Positions 7,700-16,066 of a stretch of DNA of 64,000 nucleotides are shown in pieces; within the stretch, counting starts at the first letter, position 1, and every line of letters begins with the position of its first letter. The stretch covers positions 1-64,000 of the forward strand of contig MPNM01000002.1 of NCBI GenBank assembly GCA_002239025.1. Reading direction: 5' to 3'. A program made the position numbers and the translations under genes. Origin of the DNA: Chloroflexi bacterium bin125. Lineage in GTDB: Bacteria > Chloroflexota > Dehalococcoidia > Bin125. The notes under the pieces are model-generated. The model did not search any database and had not been told where the DNA came from. It was given only the letters and a program-made list of their open reading frames with translations.

Positions 7700-9103
7700 G
7701 TGTGGTCAATCGAGCCTGGCTATTGGCAAGTTGGTGCTAGTACGCTCAGTGATTGGCACCACAAGCCCGTAGAAAGCAGACCCTCGCCAATGCCATCAGG
7801 CTGGCCTACTACGGAGAAGAAGCGCCCCAGAGTGGCTGCGATCGGATTGAACGATTCGCAACTGGCCGAGATCCGCCCGTTCTGCGGAGATCTCAGACCG
7901 GCGCAATCCGTGCAGGCATATCTGGCAGACTTCGAATGGTGGGAGACTGACGTCGTTGTGGCAAGTAGTCTCGACCAGGCCGTGATAGATCCTGGAGTTC
8001 ATCTGTTGACGGTTGGACCGATTTCGCTTGGGGTGTGGCAGCGAAATCGCAGTCGGCCGGGCCAGCACTTTCGAGAACTGGTGCGTATGCACACCCGTAG
8101 CCGCGCACGGGAGTTGGCAGTTGCGTACCAATGCCCGCCGACCTACCGCAATCTGGCCGAGACACTCGCGAAATCGCTGGGCAGCGACCAAAAGCCGCCG
8201 CCTACGATCACCGTCTCTGAAGCCGGTGAGTTGCTTCGGGAACCCGTGGTGTTGACTTCAGGAGATCAACCGGTGGCGTTGCGATTGCAGTGGGCCGACC
8301 GCGATTGGGGGCATTCCTCCGAGATCATCAAGGTAGATGTCGTGGCGTTGTACCTGCCGTTGCTCTCGAACCTTTCACATTGGTTCAGAACCTTCTTGGC
8401 CGACATCAGCGAGTTCGATCCAATACGAGTGCCCCAAGATCTCCATCTCTTCGGCGATTCATCTGACTGGTACACGCCAGAGGAGACTTCCCTTGCACGG
8501 CAGATCTCAGAGATCGAACAAGAGATTGAGCGACTGAAGAACGACCGGACTCGGGCAAGAGCGCAGCTCGCAAGAGCGGGGAAGACCGCCGACGCAACCG
8601 TTCGGCGCGCGATCACCGAATACGGAGACGAGCTAGTAGCCGCGGTCAGCGAGCTCCTGGGAGAGATCGGCTTCATCGTCGAAAGAATGGACGATGCGAT
8701 CGAGCCAAACGAAGCGAGGCGTGAAGATCTTCGGCTCACCCTCACTGGCCGACCCGATTGGGAAGCCATCGTAGAGGTCAAGGGCTACGGCAAAGGCATC
8801 AAGACCAACGACGCCAACAAGGTGCGGATGCACAGAGATCGCTACATCGCGGAAACAAGACGAGCGCCAGATCTGACCATGTGGTTGGTCAACCCGTTCC
8901 GTGAGATGGACCCTTCGCTCCGTCCCGCGCCGGACCAGCATGTTGATCAAACCGCGAAGATAGTAGGTGCGGCCTGCGTGCTCACAACGGACCTGTACCA
9001 ACAGTGGAAGCTGTTCAAGGAAGGCCAATGCGAAGCGAGTGAGATTGTGCAGCGGCTGGTCGCGGCGGAGCCTGGATTGTGGCGTCCGACCTCGGCTGGT
9101 TGA
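7700..9103 (+). CDS. Putative PD-(D/E)xK-family nuclease with central coiled coil
   Basis: This 467-residue protein is not a named family to me. Residues about 262-295 are a charged coiled coil (QISEIEQEIERLKNDRTRAR). After it come EDLRL (342-346) and, across a short turn, WEAIVEVKGYGKG (354-366). An acidic residue followed by E-x-K at the end of a beta strand is the PD-(D/E)xK nuclease signature, here D343, E359 and K361. Lys375 and Arg380 could complete a basic helix. The N-terminal 250 residues look like a folded alpha/beta domain (VAAIGLNDSQLAEIRPF) of unknown function. The start is uncertain: GTG/ATG codons occur from 7700 to about 7790 with no strong ribosome binding site. Divergent from a DNA methyltransferase, it may be a restriction enzyme. 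That is inference. Confidence 0.6.
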   Translation: MWSIEPGYWQVGASTLSDWHHKPVESRPSPMPSGWPTTEKKRPRVAAIGLNDSQLAEIRPFCGDLRPAQSVQAYLADFEWWETDVVVASSLDQAVIDPGVHLLTVGPISLGVWQRNRSRPGQHFRELVRMHTRSRARELAVAYQCPPTYRNLAETLAKSLGSDQKPPPTITVSEAGELLREPVVLTSGDQPVALRLQWADRDWGHSSEIIKVDVVALYLPLLSNLSHWFRTFLADISEFDPIRVPQDLHLFGDSSDWYTPEETSLARQISEIEQEIERLKNDRTRARAQLARAGKTADATVRRAITEYGDELVAAVSELLGEIGFIVERMDDAIEPNEARREDLRLTLTGRPDWEAIVEVKGYGKGIKTNDANKVRMHRDRYIAETRRAPDLTMWLVNPFREMDPSLRPAPDQHVDQTAKIVGAACVLTTDLYQQWKLFKEGQCEASEIVQRLVAAEPGLWRPTSAG

Positions 9104-9274
9104 AGCGCGCTTCAGGCGGCATCACGAATCGCCGTCCAACGACCCCGACTCGGTATCAAACAATACGAAGTCGGAGCCAATGAACATTCCTCCCGTGATA
9201 ACAAGCATCGAGCTGTCGCGATCCGCTGGTTGTGCCTCAGCAGTGTTTACCGCCGCCGGGACCAACCCGGGGGG

Positions 9275-9622
9275 CTAGCGCGTTGGCAGGGTCAGCTCGC
9301 GCTCTCTGATCGGTTCAATCTCCAGTTGCACGGTCAGCGGTTCAACATCCAAGCCCCACAGCTTGAGCAGTTGCTCGTTGAACCTCGAACCCTCGCTGGG
9401 ACGCACGACGCTCAGCATCCGGTCGTCGCCGCAGACCTAGAGGTTGCCCGGACGTTCCTCGATGACCAACCTACTGTCGTGGATGTGGCGGGGAGTGCAG
9501 TCGGGTTCCTCGTCGATTGAGTGCGACGCCCTGCGGGGCGAAGCGGGCTCCCGTTGCGACTGCTTAAGGTCAGTCCGACACACGAAGCACCAGGACGGCC
9601 GTTCCTGCTACGACTGACGCAT
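9275..9622 (-). pseudogene. Zinc-finger-like small gene interrupted by two in-frame TAG codons
   Basis: Reading leftward from ATG at 9622, one frame runs to the stop at 9275 with only two interruptions, both TAG (9608-9610 and 9437-9439). The translation looks like real protein: a CxxC pair in SWCFVCRTDL, then CTPRHIHDSRLVIEERPG, then after the second TAG VCGDDRMLSVVRPSEG, and an ordered C terminus (LLKLWGLDVEPLTVQLEIEP). The Cys and His residues suggest a zinc-binding module. I do not recognise the family. It follows the coiled-coil gene by 31 bases on the same strand. The simplest reading is a decaying gene; amber readthrough is the less likely alternative. Confidence 0.5.
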
Positions 9623-9653
9623 TAGACCGAGTGCTGCCCCCAGAACCCCAGGG

Positions 9654-10377
9654 TCAGCAACCGCAAGCCCAGCGTCGAAGCTGAGCCCAGCGCCGTCGGC
9701 GCCGCACCCGATCCAGCGACTGATTGAGCAGGCGCAGTTCGCGCTGCCGCCTGAGTCCGTCCCATGAGCGCTCGGCGGGGGGCAGGGTCAGGTGGTGCTC
9801 GCCGACCAGCACGAGCTCCAGCTCAAGCAGCCGCTCATCGGCCTGCAGCTGCTCCAACGTGCTAGACGCTCGCTTGCGTCTCCGCCTCGCCCGCCGCCAC
9901 TCGGTGATCGTTGGCGCGGCCCGGCCGTAGACCCGTCCCTCCCCCGATTCCTTCTCCGCTGTGACCAGCTGGGGGTAGGGGCGATGGAGGATGTCCGCCG
10001 CCCTCGCTGGTGATCTCGCTTGCGCCGAAGCCTCGTCCGACGCAGCCAGCCACGTGGCACCCCTACTCTCTTGCAGCACCTCCACCTGTTCCCGCAGTGC
10101 TGCCACCGTCGCCCCGAGCTGTTCCAGCGCCGCTCGGATCTCGGGCAGGTCTCTCGACACCGCCACCTCCACTGTGTCCGGACGCCTGTTGGAACCGGCC
10201 AGTTCCAGTGCCGACTCCTTCGGCAGCGTCCGAGCCAGCCAGGTCCGCCTCGTACTGCCCCAGCGCCCGGCAGAGCTATTCACTCAGGCCGCCGGTTTCC
10301 TCCCGTCTGTGTGTGCGTTCGCTGAGGCCCAGCTGGTCCGCCGCTTGCCGCCGTCCATGGGTATGGAGGATGTCCTA
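9654..10377 (-). pseudogene. HTH plus coiled-coil protein remnant, split by stop codons and a frameshift
   Basis: An intact frame from 10283 to 9654 encodes up to 209 residues: a heptad-like helix (EIRAALEQLGATVAALREQ), a low-complexity linker, then a strongly basic helical region (EWRRARRRRKRASSTLEQ) and a charged C-terminal helix. Just upstream, in another frame (about 10374-10290), the translation DILHTHGRRQAADQLGLSER resembles a helix-turn-helix and continues through one more TAG into LCRALGQYEADLAG. The two parts together look like one DNA-binding protein broken by a frameshift and amber stops (10375-10377 and about 10281). If the 209-residue frame is expressed alone it would lack the HTH. 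The family is not recognised. Neighbouring OTC-like and propeller genes read the other way. Confidence 0.45.
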
Positions 10378-10507
10378 TAGGAAAGGGGCCAGCCGCCCCG
10401 CCAGCCAACCTGAGTCTTGCTTGCTCCCGTGGTCCACTCACGCACATTCGAATAGATTCGGGACCCATATGTTGCAGGATATCCAAACGAGGCAGGGAGG
10501 CGACGCT

Positions 10508-11443
10508 ATGCAAAAGGACTTCATCACCTTTCTTGATTGGTCGGCAGGCGAACTGAGCGACCTGGTGGAAGCGGCACAGAACTTCCGCCAGTTGTGGGTG
10601 AGGGGTAAATCTCCACCAGCCCTCAAGGGGCGGCGCATCGCCCTGATGTGGGGTGCGACGGGATTCCGGAACCGAGTTGCGTTCGAGTTGGGCATAGCCG
10701 ATCTCGGTGGAGGGTCTGTCGAAATTCTCGGCACTGTCGACGTGAACGAACCTCTAGAAGATGTGGCCCGGTACTTGGATAACTGGTTCGATGCGATCGT
10801 CGCCAGGACAGCAACCCACGACCAAATGCTGAGATTGGCTCGTTCGGTTCGAGTTCCGGTGATCAACGCCAGAACACCGTTCAACCACCCCTGCGAGATA
10901 CTGGGAGACTTGGCCTACATCAAGGAACAAAGAGGCGACTTGACCGACTTGCGTGTCGCTTTCGTTGGCGAGGCGACGAACCTCGGGCATTCTTGGTTCG
11001 AGGCTGCGGCAAGATTTCCAATACACGTCGTCCAAGTGTGCCCGGCGGGATATGAGGTCGAAGCCCAGTTCCTTCAAAGGATCGCCCGCGAGGCCAAAGG
11101 AGAAGTGTCCGTTTCTCAGGATATGCACTCTGCATTAGCCGATGCAGATGTGATCTATACCGACTGCTGGCCGGCAAGAGGAACCGCCGAAGATCAACAG
11201 AAGATCAGGGATCTGTTCCTTCCTTACCAAGTCACGGAGGAGATACTGAAGGTAAGTCCGCAGGATGCCCTCTTCCTTCCCTGTCCACCCGTTCACAGAG
11301 GCGAGGAGGTATCTGCAGGGGCGATGAACTGGCCTGGCTGCCGCGTGTACGAGGCGAAAGAGTACCTCCTACACGCACAGAATGCCCTCTTGGTCTCCCT
11401 GCTCAACGCTGGTGGAGAAGGTGTCCAAGAATGGTTGAGGTGA
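10508..11443 (+). CDS. Ornithine/aspartate carbamoyltransferase-family paralogue with altered motifs
   Basis: This 311-residue protein starts at ATG 10508 behind a good ribosome binding site (GGGAGG). The fold landmarks of carbamoyltransferases are all in order: the carbamoyl-phosphate region (49-60, GATGFRNRVAFE), HPCE (127-130), the second-domain strand FVGEATNLGHSW (152-163), YTDCWPARG (217-225) and RGEEV (264-268). Several catalytic strings differ from classical OTC/ATC: the S-x-R-T-R loop reads TGFRNR, HPxQ reads HPCE, and the HCLP ornithine loop reads PCPP. The enzyme probably still binds a carbamoyl-phosphate-like donor, but the acceptor, and perhaps the donor, is unlikely to be ornithine with standard chemistry. 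No arginine-biosynthesis gene is nearby. The longer frame from 10010 runs antisense over the coiled-coil remnant and is rejected. Confidence 0.8.
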   Translation: MQKDFITFLDWSAGELSDLVEAAQNFRQLWVRGKSPPALKGRRIALMWGATGFRNRVAFELGIADLGGGSVEILGTVDVNEPLEDVARYLDNWFDAIVARTATHDQMLRLARSVRVPVINARTPFNHPCEILGDLAYIKEQRGDLTDLRVAFVGEATNLGHSWFEAAARFPIHVVQVCPAGYEVEAQFLQRIAREAKGEVSVSQDMHSALADADVIYTDCWPARGTAEDQQKIRDLFLPYQVTEEILKVSPQDALFLPCPPVHRGEEVSAGAMNWPGCRVYEAKEYLLHAQNALLVSLLNAGGEGVQEWLR

Positions 11444-11773
11444 GGGCAACGGAGTGTCGGCTGATTTCGCCTTCGAGTGAGCCAGAGATCAGCACCGTCT
11501 TAGTGGAGACGAACGAGGCCATTGCGCTGATGATGCTGGGTCACAGCTCTTGGACCCCGATATGCAGGCCGATAATGCCCCATACGGCTGAAGCATTTGC
11601 CAATCGGCGGATCGCGACTTTCCGCTGTAGCTAGCCGTCCAGTGAGGGCACGACCACCTACTCTCCAGGCAAGATCGACTCCCTCGATGTCCTGCTGTCT
11701 ATGCCAAGTTTGTCGAAGAGTGCCGTAGCGAAGCTGTCGCTTGACTCCCCACTAATCCTTGGAGGACGCTGCC

Positions 11774-11917
11774 ATGAGCAGTCAAGTAGTATCACTTGCT
11801 CTGATACGCGAGCACTGGCCGGACGTCTGGACTTGGCAGATATCTCTGGCGGAGCTCGCTCCTCCAAACTGGACAAAGTCAAGGACCTTCTCACTTACGT
11901 TCCGACTGGACCGTTGA
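11774..11917 (+). CDS. Possible small protein (47 aa)
   Basis: The ATG at 11774 is preceded by GGAGG at 11761-11765 with suitable spacing. The product is short and Trp-rich (REHWPDVWTWQISLAEL) with no homologue that I recognise. It may be a genuine small gene, or a remnant of a longer one, since the surroundings look degraded. Low certainty. Confidence 0.25.
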   Translation: MSSQVVSLALIREHWPDVWTWQISLAELAPPNWTKSRTFSLTFRLDR

Positions 11918-12058
11918 GATGACGCTGGCCCCGCGATGACTTTCAGTGATACCAGTGGCACGCCGAGTGATATGGGCCTCGTGACGAGGCAGATGGCTCA
12001 GCGAGTTCTTCCCGTATCCGAACGCTCGGACCGGTTCTGAGCGCTGAGCTTCGGTGCG

Positions 12059-12084
12059 GGAACTCCTGACCCTTAAGCGTCGTC
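12059..12084 (+). promoter_or_regulatory. Possible ECF-sigma-type promoter of the propeller gene
   Basis: GGAAC at 12059-12063 is followed 17 bases later by CGTC at 12081-12084, the usual spacing for extracytoplasmic-function sigma promoters. The ATG at 12094 is about ten bases further with no ribosome binding site, so the transcript would be close to leaderless. Two short motifs can occur by chance. Confidence 0.25.
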
Positions 12085-12093
12085 TCAACTCTG

Positions 12094-14601
12094 ATGAGAG
12101 TTTTTCTTGCAGGGTGCGTGCTGCTGATGGCAGCGGCTGGCGTAGGAACTGGCGCTGCGGCCGTATCGGGATCGCTCGTCGAGCGAGCGAGAGCGGACGA
12201 ATCTCTGCAAATGGGATCGCCTAGCGCCGGATCCACGCCAGTGCTGCCGTTCCATCCGCTCTGCGGCCTGGATACGCCACTCGTCTGGACGGAGGGACCA
12301 TATGTGGTGTTTCGGGAGTGGATTGCGGGCGACGGGTCGAGCGTATTCGTCTATGACGTTGGTCTGGGCAAGTATTGGATTGCGCTGGACCGGATACCCC
12401 TGACAGAAGTGCTGGTGGCCGGGGAGAAGCTGATTGTCTGGAGCGGGGATCAAATCCTCCGCGTCGGGTTGCATGGCTACACGGAACGATTGCTGTTCGA
12501 GCACAAGGAGATCCAGGAGCTACGGCTCTCGCCGGACATGAACAAGCTGGCTGTCTCGTATGGCAGACCGCTGAATCTCACGGTGTTCGAGGTCGGATCG
12601 GGTCAAGAGCTGTTGACCGTCGAGGCGGATGACTCGCGCCTCTTGTCGCTGAGGCAGATCGGATGGCTGAGCGACGACAATCCTGGCCGGTCGCTGACCC
12701 TGGGCGAGTGGAGCGAGGGCAGCGATGAACTCAACCTGCGTGCGCATCGCAACTTCCGTTGGTCTGACGAGCGCTTCGGCCTGCCCGAACAGCTGGCGAT
12801 CATCTCGCTCGATGATGAGATGTCCGTCCTGCCTGAAGGCTGGCTCCTGTCGGCAGGCCTGCGATACGGATTGAACCCGGGTGAGCTGGTCGGGGCGGAT
12901 CGCTTCTTCGAGTCGGACAAGTATCTGTGGAGCGAGTTCGACGTGGTCGACATGCAGAACGGTGAACTGCTCTGGACTGTCGAAGTCGATCAAGGTCAGG
13001 GGATTATCCCGTCCAACCCAAGCGTCTGGGGTCGCTGGAGAGACCTGAAGCGCGTGATCTGGGGATCTGAGCTGGAGCGTCTCGTGTACTTCGAGTATGG
13101 AGATCGACTTCCAGTTCATGCCTATGAGGACCTGGCAGAGGCGGCCGCCCGTACCTGGTGGGCCTGGGATGGCGCTGAGACCGACACAGGGATCACGGCC
13201 CATGTTCTCGATCTGGAGAGCGGGATAAACCGTGAGCTCACTCACCATCAATGGATCGCAATGGAAGAGAGTCACAATCTGATCTCGAGGCCCTGTCTCT
13301 ACTCAGGCAGAGGGGGCGATTGTCTGCTGACCGTTGAGTCACAGGTCCTCTGGCAGGGCAGTCCACATTTGATCGGGGTGATTCAGCCTGAACAGCCGCT
13401 CGCGTTGCGCGGCATCATCCTGCGGGAACAGGAGCAACTCACGTCCGTGTCCGACTCGCGGCCGAATGACGAGATCGTGGGTCCGCTGGTCAGCTACACG
13501 CTGCGCACTGCCGAGCGGGGGGCGGTCGGGCAGTCGGGCATGCAGTGGTTTCGGCGCGACCGGCTGATGGTGCACGATGCGGGCACAGGGCAAACATGGC
13601 CCGCTTTTGACTGGCGAGTGCCGTTTGGGGAGCCGAGCCCGCTTGATCTCAGGTTGACGCTGAATGGGTTTGTCGTGATCGAAGGAGACGTCGTTCGCTT
13701 CGCCGATCTTCAGGGAGTCAGCCGATCGATCCTGTTCGAAGAAGCCCTGCGCGAAAGGGAGTCGATCGCGCGTGTGGCGGTATCTCCAGACGGCCGATAT
13801 GTCGCGATCATGCTCTACAGGGACGAGACGCCGGTTGGCTATGTACACCCGGGCGAAGGGAATGCTCCCGCATCGTTCAGCGTCCTCGTGGTCGAGATCG
13901 CATCGGCCCGGACAACAGCGCGGCTCGACTTCGAGTACGCCGCCGTGAATGACTTCCCGTCCTATGGAATCTCCTGGAATGAAGAAGGTACGGCGCTCGG
14001 CCTGACCGCCTACCGCTATTCGGGAGTCTTCTGGGCTGGCACCGTCTATCCGGAGACAGGCGAGTTCAGTAAGCCGCCGACGGAGCGGTTTTTCGCGGAC
14101 GACATCTCGCCCGACTTTCGACACGGCTTGCGCGTCTGGATGGTCAACCAAGACGCTTACTCCAGTGGTCCCTTCCGTTACTCGGACCGAAACGAACCGA
14201 CGCAATTGCACGTGTTTGACTACGCAAGCGGAGAAGTGGTCTGGCGCTCGGAAATCCTTGGTGCACCGCCCTACACCAACCTCCATGATTGGCACTCAGC
14301 GGAGCAGGTTTTCTGGATCAGCGGCGGAGAGCGGACCTACTTCGACAGACAACAGAAACGAGTCGTTAACGTCATGAACGATGACGTGATCTCGATCGCG
14401 AACGTGTCGACCGGCGAGGTCAAGGTGATGAACGGCGCCGAGTACCTGGAGTGGATCGAGTCGGCCACACCCGAGGCAGAAGCCGGCGCAGTCGTGGATT
14501 GTCCGGACGACCGCGAGCAACTCTGCCAGGTGCTCCTGGAAGATTCGGTGATTGGAGAGGGGCGCTGGCTGCGGGTGGTGGGAGAGATGCCGGTCGACTG
14601 A
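12094..14601 (+). CDS. Secreted beta-propeller-like protein
   Basis: This 835-residue protein begins with a signal peptide (MRVFLAGCVLLMAAAGVGTG, small residues before about residue 34). The rest is built from repeated beta-rich units with WD40/TolB-like features: LRLSPDMNKLAVSYG (about 142-156), RVAVSPDGRYVAIML (about 564-578), YGISWNEEGTALGL and FVVIEGDVVRFADL. Repeats of the type hydrophobic strand, SPDG/SxDx turn, hydrophobic strand occur along most of the length, suggesting two propellers or a tandem-blade array. There is no catalytic motif, LPxTG or membrane anchor. Such proteins bind ligands or partners outside the cytoplasm; the role here is unknown. It stands alone between the OTC-like gene and repeat copy C, so it belongs to the accessory region. 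Confidence 0.65.
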   Translation: MRVFLAGCVLLMAAAGVGTGAAAVSGSLVERARADESLQMGSPSAGSTPVLPFHPLCGLDTPLVWTEGPYVVFREWIAGDGSSVFVYDVGLGKYWIALDRIPLTEVLVAGEKLIVWSGDQILRVGLHGYTERLLFEHKEIQELRLSPDMNKLAVSYGRPLNLTVFEVGSGQELLTVEADDSRLLSLRQIGWLSDDNPGRSLTLGEWSEGSDELNLRAHRNFRWSDERFGLPEQLAIISLDDEMSVLPEGWLLSAGLRYGLNPGELVGADRFFESDKYLWSEFDVVDMQNGELLWTVEVDQGQGIIPSNPSVWGRWRDLKRVIWGSELERLVYFEYGDRLPVHAYEDLAEAAARTWWAWDGAETDTGITAHVLDLESGINRELTHHQWIAMEESHNLISRPCLYSGRGGDCLLTVESQVLWQGSPHLIGVIQPEQPLALRGIILREQEQLTSVSDSRPNDEIVGPLVSYTLRTAERGAVGQSGMQWFRRDRLMVHDAGTGQTWPAFDWRVPFGEPSPLDLRLTLNGFVVIEGDVVRFADLQGVSRSILFEEALRERESIARVAVSPDGRYVAIMLYRDETPVGYVHPGEGNAPASFSVLVVEIASARTTARLDFEYAAVNDFPSYGISWNEEGTALGLTAYRYSGVFWAGTVYPETGEFSKPPTERFFADDISPDFRHGLRVWMVNQDAYSSGPFRYSDRNEPTQLHVFDYASGEVVWRSEILGAPPYTNLHDWHSAEQVFWISGGERTYFDRQQKRVVNVMNDDVISIANVSTGEVKVMNGAEYLEWIESATPEAEAGAVVDCPDDREQLCQVLLEDSVIGEGRWLRVVGEMPVD

Positions 14602-15118
14602 TTCGACTTGGCGGTACGGAAGCTCAAGTGTCCTGTTTCCGAGTTGCGGCAAAAGGCGTGATCCTGACGGAGTGAGTGGACAGGCAACGATTCTCGAAGT
14701 CGGCGGCCCAGGCGCGGCCAGTGTGTTGACGCCATAACTTAGCCCCATGGGTGGCGTCTCCTTCGGGAGGAGGGGCCAATAGCAGTTGCTCACAGTCAGT
14801 CGTGAGCATGTTCAAGGGGAGCTGAGCGTGCTACGGGCGCATGGACGCGCGCATGGACGCGACAAGAGGAGTAGTCCCGTAGCGAACCGAAGCGTGGCCG
14901 CTCCGCATGTGGATACGAAGCATCTGGACGTCCAAGGTCAACGCCAGCCAGTCCATTCAGATGAGCCGGATAATCGCCCATGAACTCCAGGTAAGGGGAC
15001 TCGAACCCAGCGGGGATTTGTGAGCTCCTGAGATTCTGAGTTGGTGACTAGAGCGCGACTTCCAAGAAAAAAGTTCGCAGTTCGGTCTCGTTAGGGGTAC
15101 CAGCCCGCCGTTTCCATC
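14602..15118. other. Intergenic stretch with small hairpin, 12-bp tandem repeat and repeat copy C
   Basis: No gene is supported here. A UUCG-type hairpin (TCTCC-TTCG-GGAGG, about 14757-14770) could end transcription from the propeller gene, although it has no T-run. GCGCATGGACGC occurs twice in tandem at 14837-14860. The right part is direct-repeat copy C. Confidence 0.5.
14987..15106 (+). repeat. Direct repeat copy C (about 120 bp)
   Basis: It has the same orientation as copy A and aligns with it from CCAGGTAAGG to the right end (TAGGGGTACCAGCCC). The right half, from GAGCGCGACTTCCAAG to GTTCGCAGTTCGGTCTCGTT, is nearly identical. It ends only 13 bases before the convergent methyltransferase gene, where the sequence changes from accessory to ordinary chromosomal content. 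The left part contains GGACTCGAACCC, the complement of a tRNA T-loop-like string, but no tRNA can be folded. Confidence 0.75.
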
Positions 15119-15937
15119 TCAGCTTGTCTTCCACGTGATCAGCATGCCGTTGGATGGTGTCCGCCAGGCAGGCCGATAGATATCTCCTCGCTCAAACAGT
15201 GCCTCGACACTTCGACGAATGTTCTCTTCAACGTCTGGTTGACCAAAGGCGGCGAGCTCGGACACCGCAAATTTGACGGCTTCATCCTCGGTCGTCGGTA
15301 AGCGCTCAGGCCAGGTGAAGGGCTGATCAACGACCTGGACATCGGGCACGATTCCCATATCCCAGATCACCGGAAGTAGTTCTTGGAATCCAGGGGACGG
15401 CGCTTCCGGTTCTCCGAATCCAACCTGGAACAGTTCGGCATTCACATTGGGAGGCGCAACGGTCCAGGTCAGAATGATGACTCTGCGACTCGCTGATTCG
15501 TGCATGGCTCGAAGGAACGGCTCGATGTCGGTGATGAAATACGTCACATCAACAGTAAGAACCACATCCGCAGCGAATTGGTCGGCAGTTGGCCAAGCTG
15601 ATGCGATGGCTTCGGCGTTCGCAATGTTGTTGTCTTCGACGGCGAGAGCGAACTGCTCTCGCATCGCCGCCGAGGGCTCGACGTTGCGTATTGAGCGTGC
15701 TCGCTGGGCCAGGGGCAATCCGATTCGTCCGGCGCCGCCGCCGATTTCGATGATGTCGTCGCCCGTCTCGATGTACTTCAGCGTCTCGGCGAGCTGCGGT
15801 TCTGGCTCGCGGTAGGGATCAAAGCGATATGTGTGCGCGAATCGTTCCCAGTACCACTCGCCGAAGGGTGTGGCCAACCGTGCTTGCTGGTCTTGTCGGG
15901 CCTTGACCATCGCGTTGTATCGCTCTGCCGCGTTCAT
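15119..15937 (-). CDS. SAM-dependent class I methyltransferase
   Basis: This 272-residue soluble protein has a Rossmann-type methyltransferase core. Motif I is DIIEIGGGAGRIGLPLA (61-77), followed by an acidic residue at the end of strand 2 (RNVEPSAAM) and a motif-IV-like strand ADVVLTVDVTYF (about 122-133). The C-terminal 80 residues are helical and probably contact the acceptor. The glycine-rich loop is typical of small-molecule methyltransferases; no NPPY or RNA-binding domain is seen, so a small metabolite acceptor is likely but unidentified. It is transcribed toward repeat copy C. The gap to the divergent cyclophilin gene (about 130 bp) must contain both promoters. Confidence 0.75.
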   Translation of the reverse strand: MNAAERYNAMVKARQDQQARLATPFGEWYWERFAHTYRFDPYREPEPQLAETLKYIETGDDIIEIGGGAGRIGLPLAQRARSIRNVEPSAAMREQFALAVEDNNIANAEAIASAWPTADQFAADVVLTVDVTYFITDIEPFLRAMHESASRRVIILTWTVAPPNVNAELFQVGFGEPEAPSPGFQELLPVIWDMGIVPDVQVVDQPFTWPERLPTTEDEAVKFAVSELAAFGQPDVEENIRRSVEALFERGDIYRPAWRTPSNGMLITWKTS

Positions 15938-16066
15938 GATTCTTTGTTCCTCACCGTTGCGATTCGACTGGCGTTGGGCGTTCCAGTGACATCGTCATAA
16001 CGTGGAGCGGTGATAGCGTAAGGCCTTGAGTGCGCTTGTGTGCTGTGCGCTCGGAGGGGATGGCCG

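Larger units (their letters stand above)
11444..12093. other. Intergenic stretch between carbamoyltransferase and propeller genes
   Basis: This 650-bp stretch has no recognisable gene except one possible small ORF (11774-11917). A short hairpin, GGCCTCGTGACGAGGC, lies near 11971-11986. A possible ECF-type promoter lies at the right end. Confidence 0.45.

Noticed and set aside
9275-9622. Genome-wide TAG recoding
   Set aside because: TAG is used as a normal terminator by several intact genes here (for example those ending at 17467, 40263 and 49180), so at most the mobile region would use readthrough.
9670-10380. Rightward frames over the coiled-coil remnant (for example 9724-9930, 9991-10380)
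   Set aside because: They are Arg/Ser/Pro-rich shadows of the leftward reading, which shows heptads and charged helices.
10010-10507. N-terminal extension of the carbamoyltransferase
   Set aside because: It is antisense to the coiled-coil remnant, low in complexity and lacks family sequence; the ATG at 10508 has a strong ribosome binding site and the domain begins there.
14837-14860. 12-bp tandem duplication
   Set aside because: Only two units in a non-coding stretch; no sign of function.
14987-15020. Possible tRNA or tmRNA end (GGACTCGAACCC)
   Set aside because: Only a T-loop-like string is present; no acceptor, anticodon or D-arm can be folded around it.
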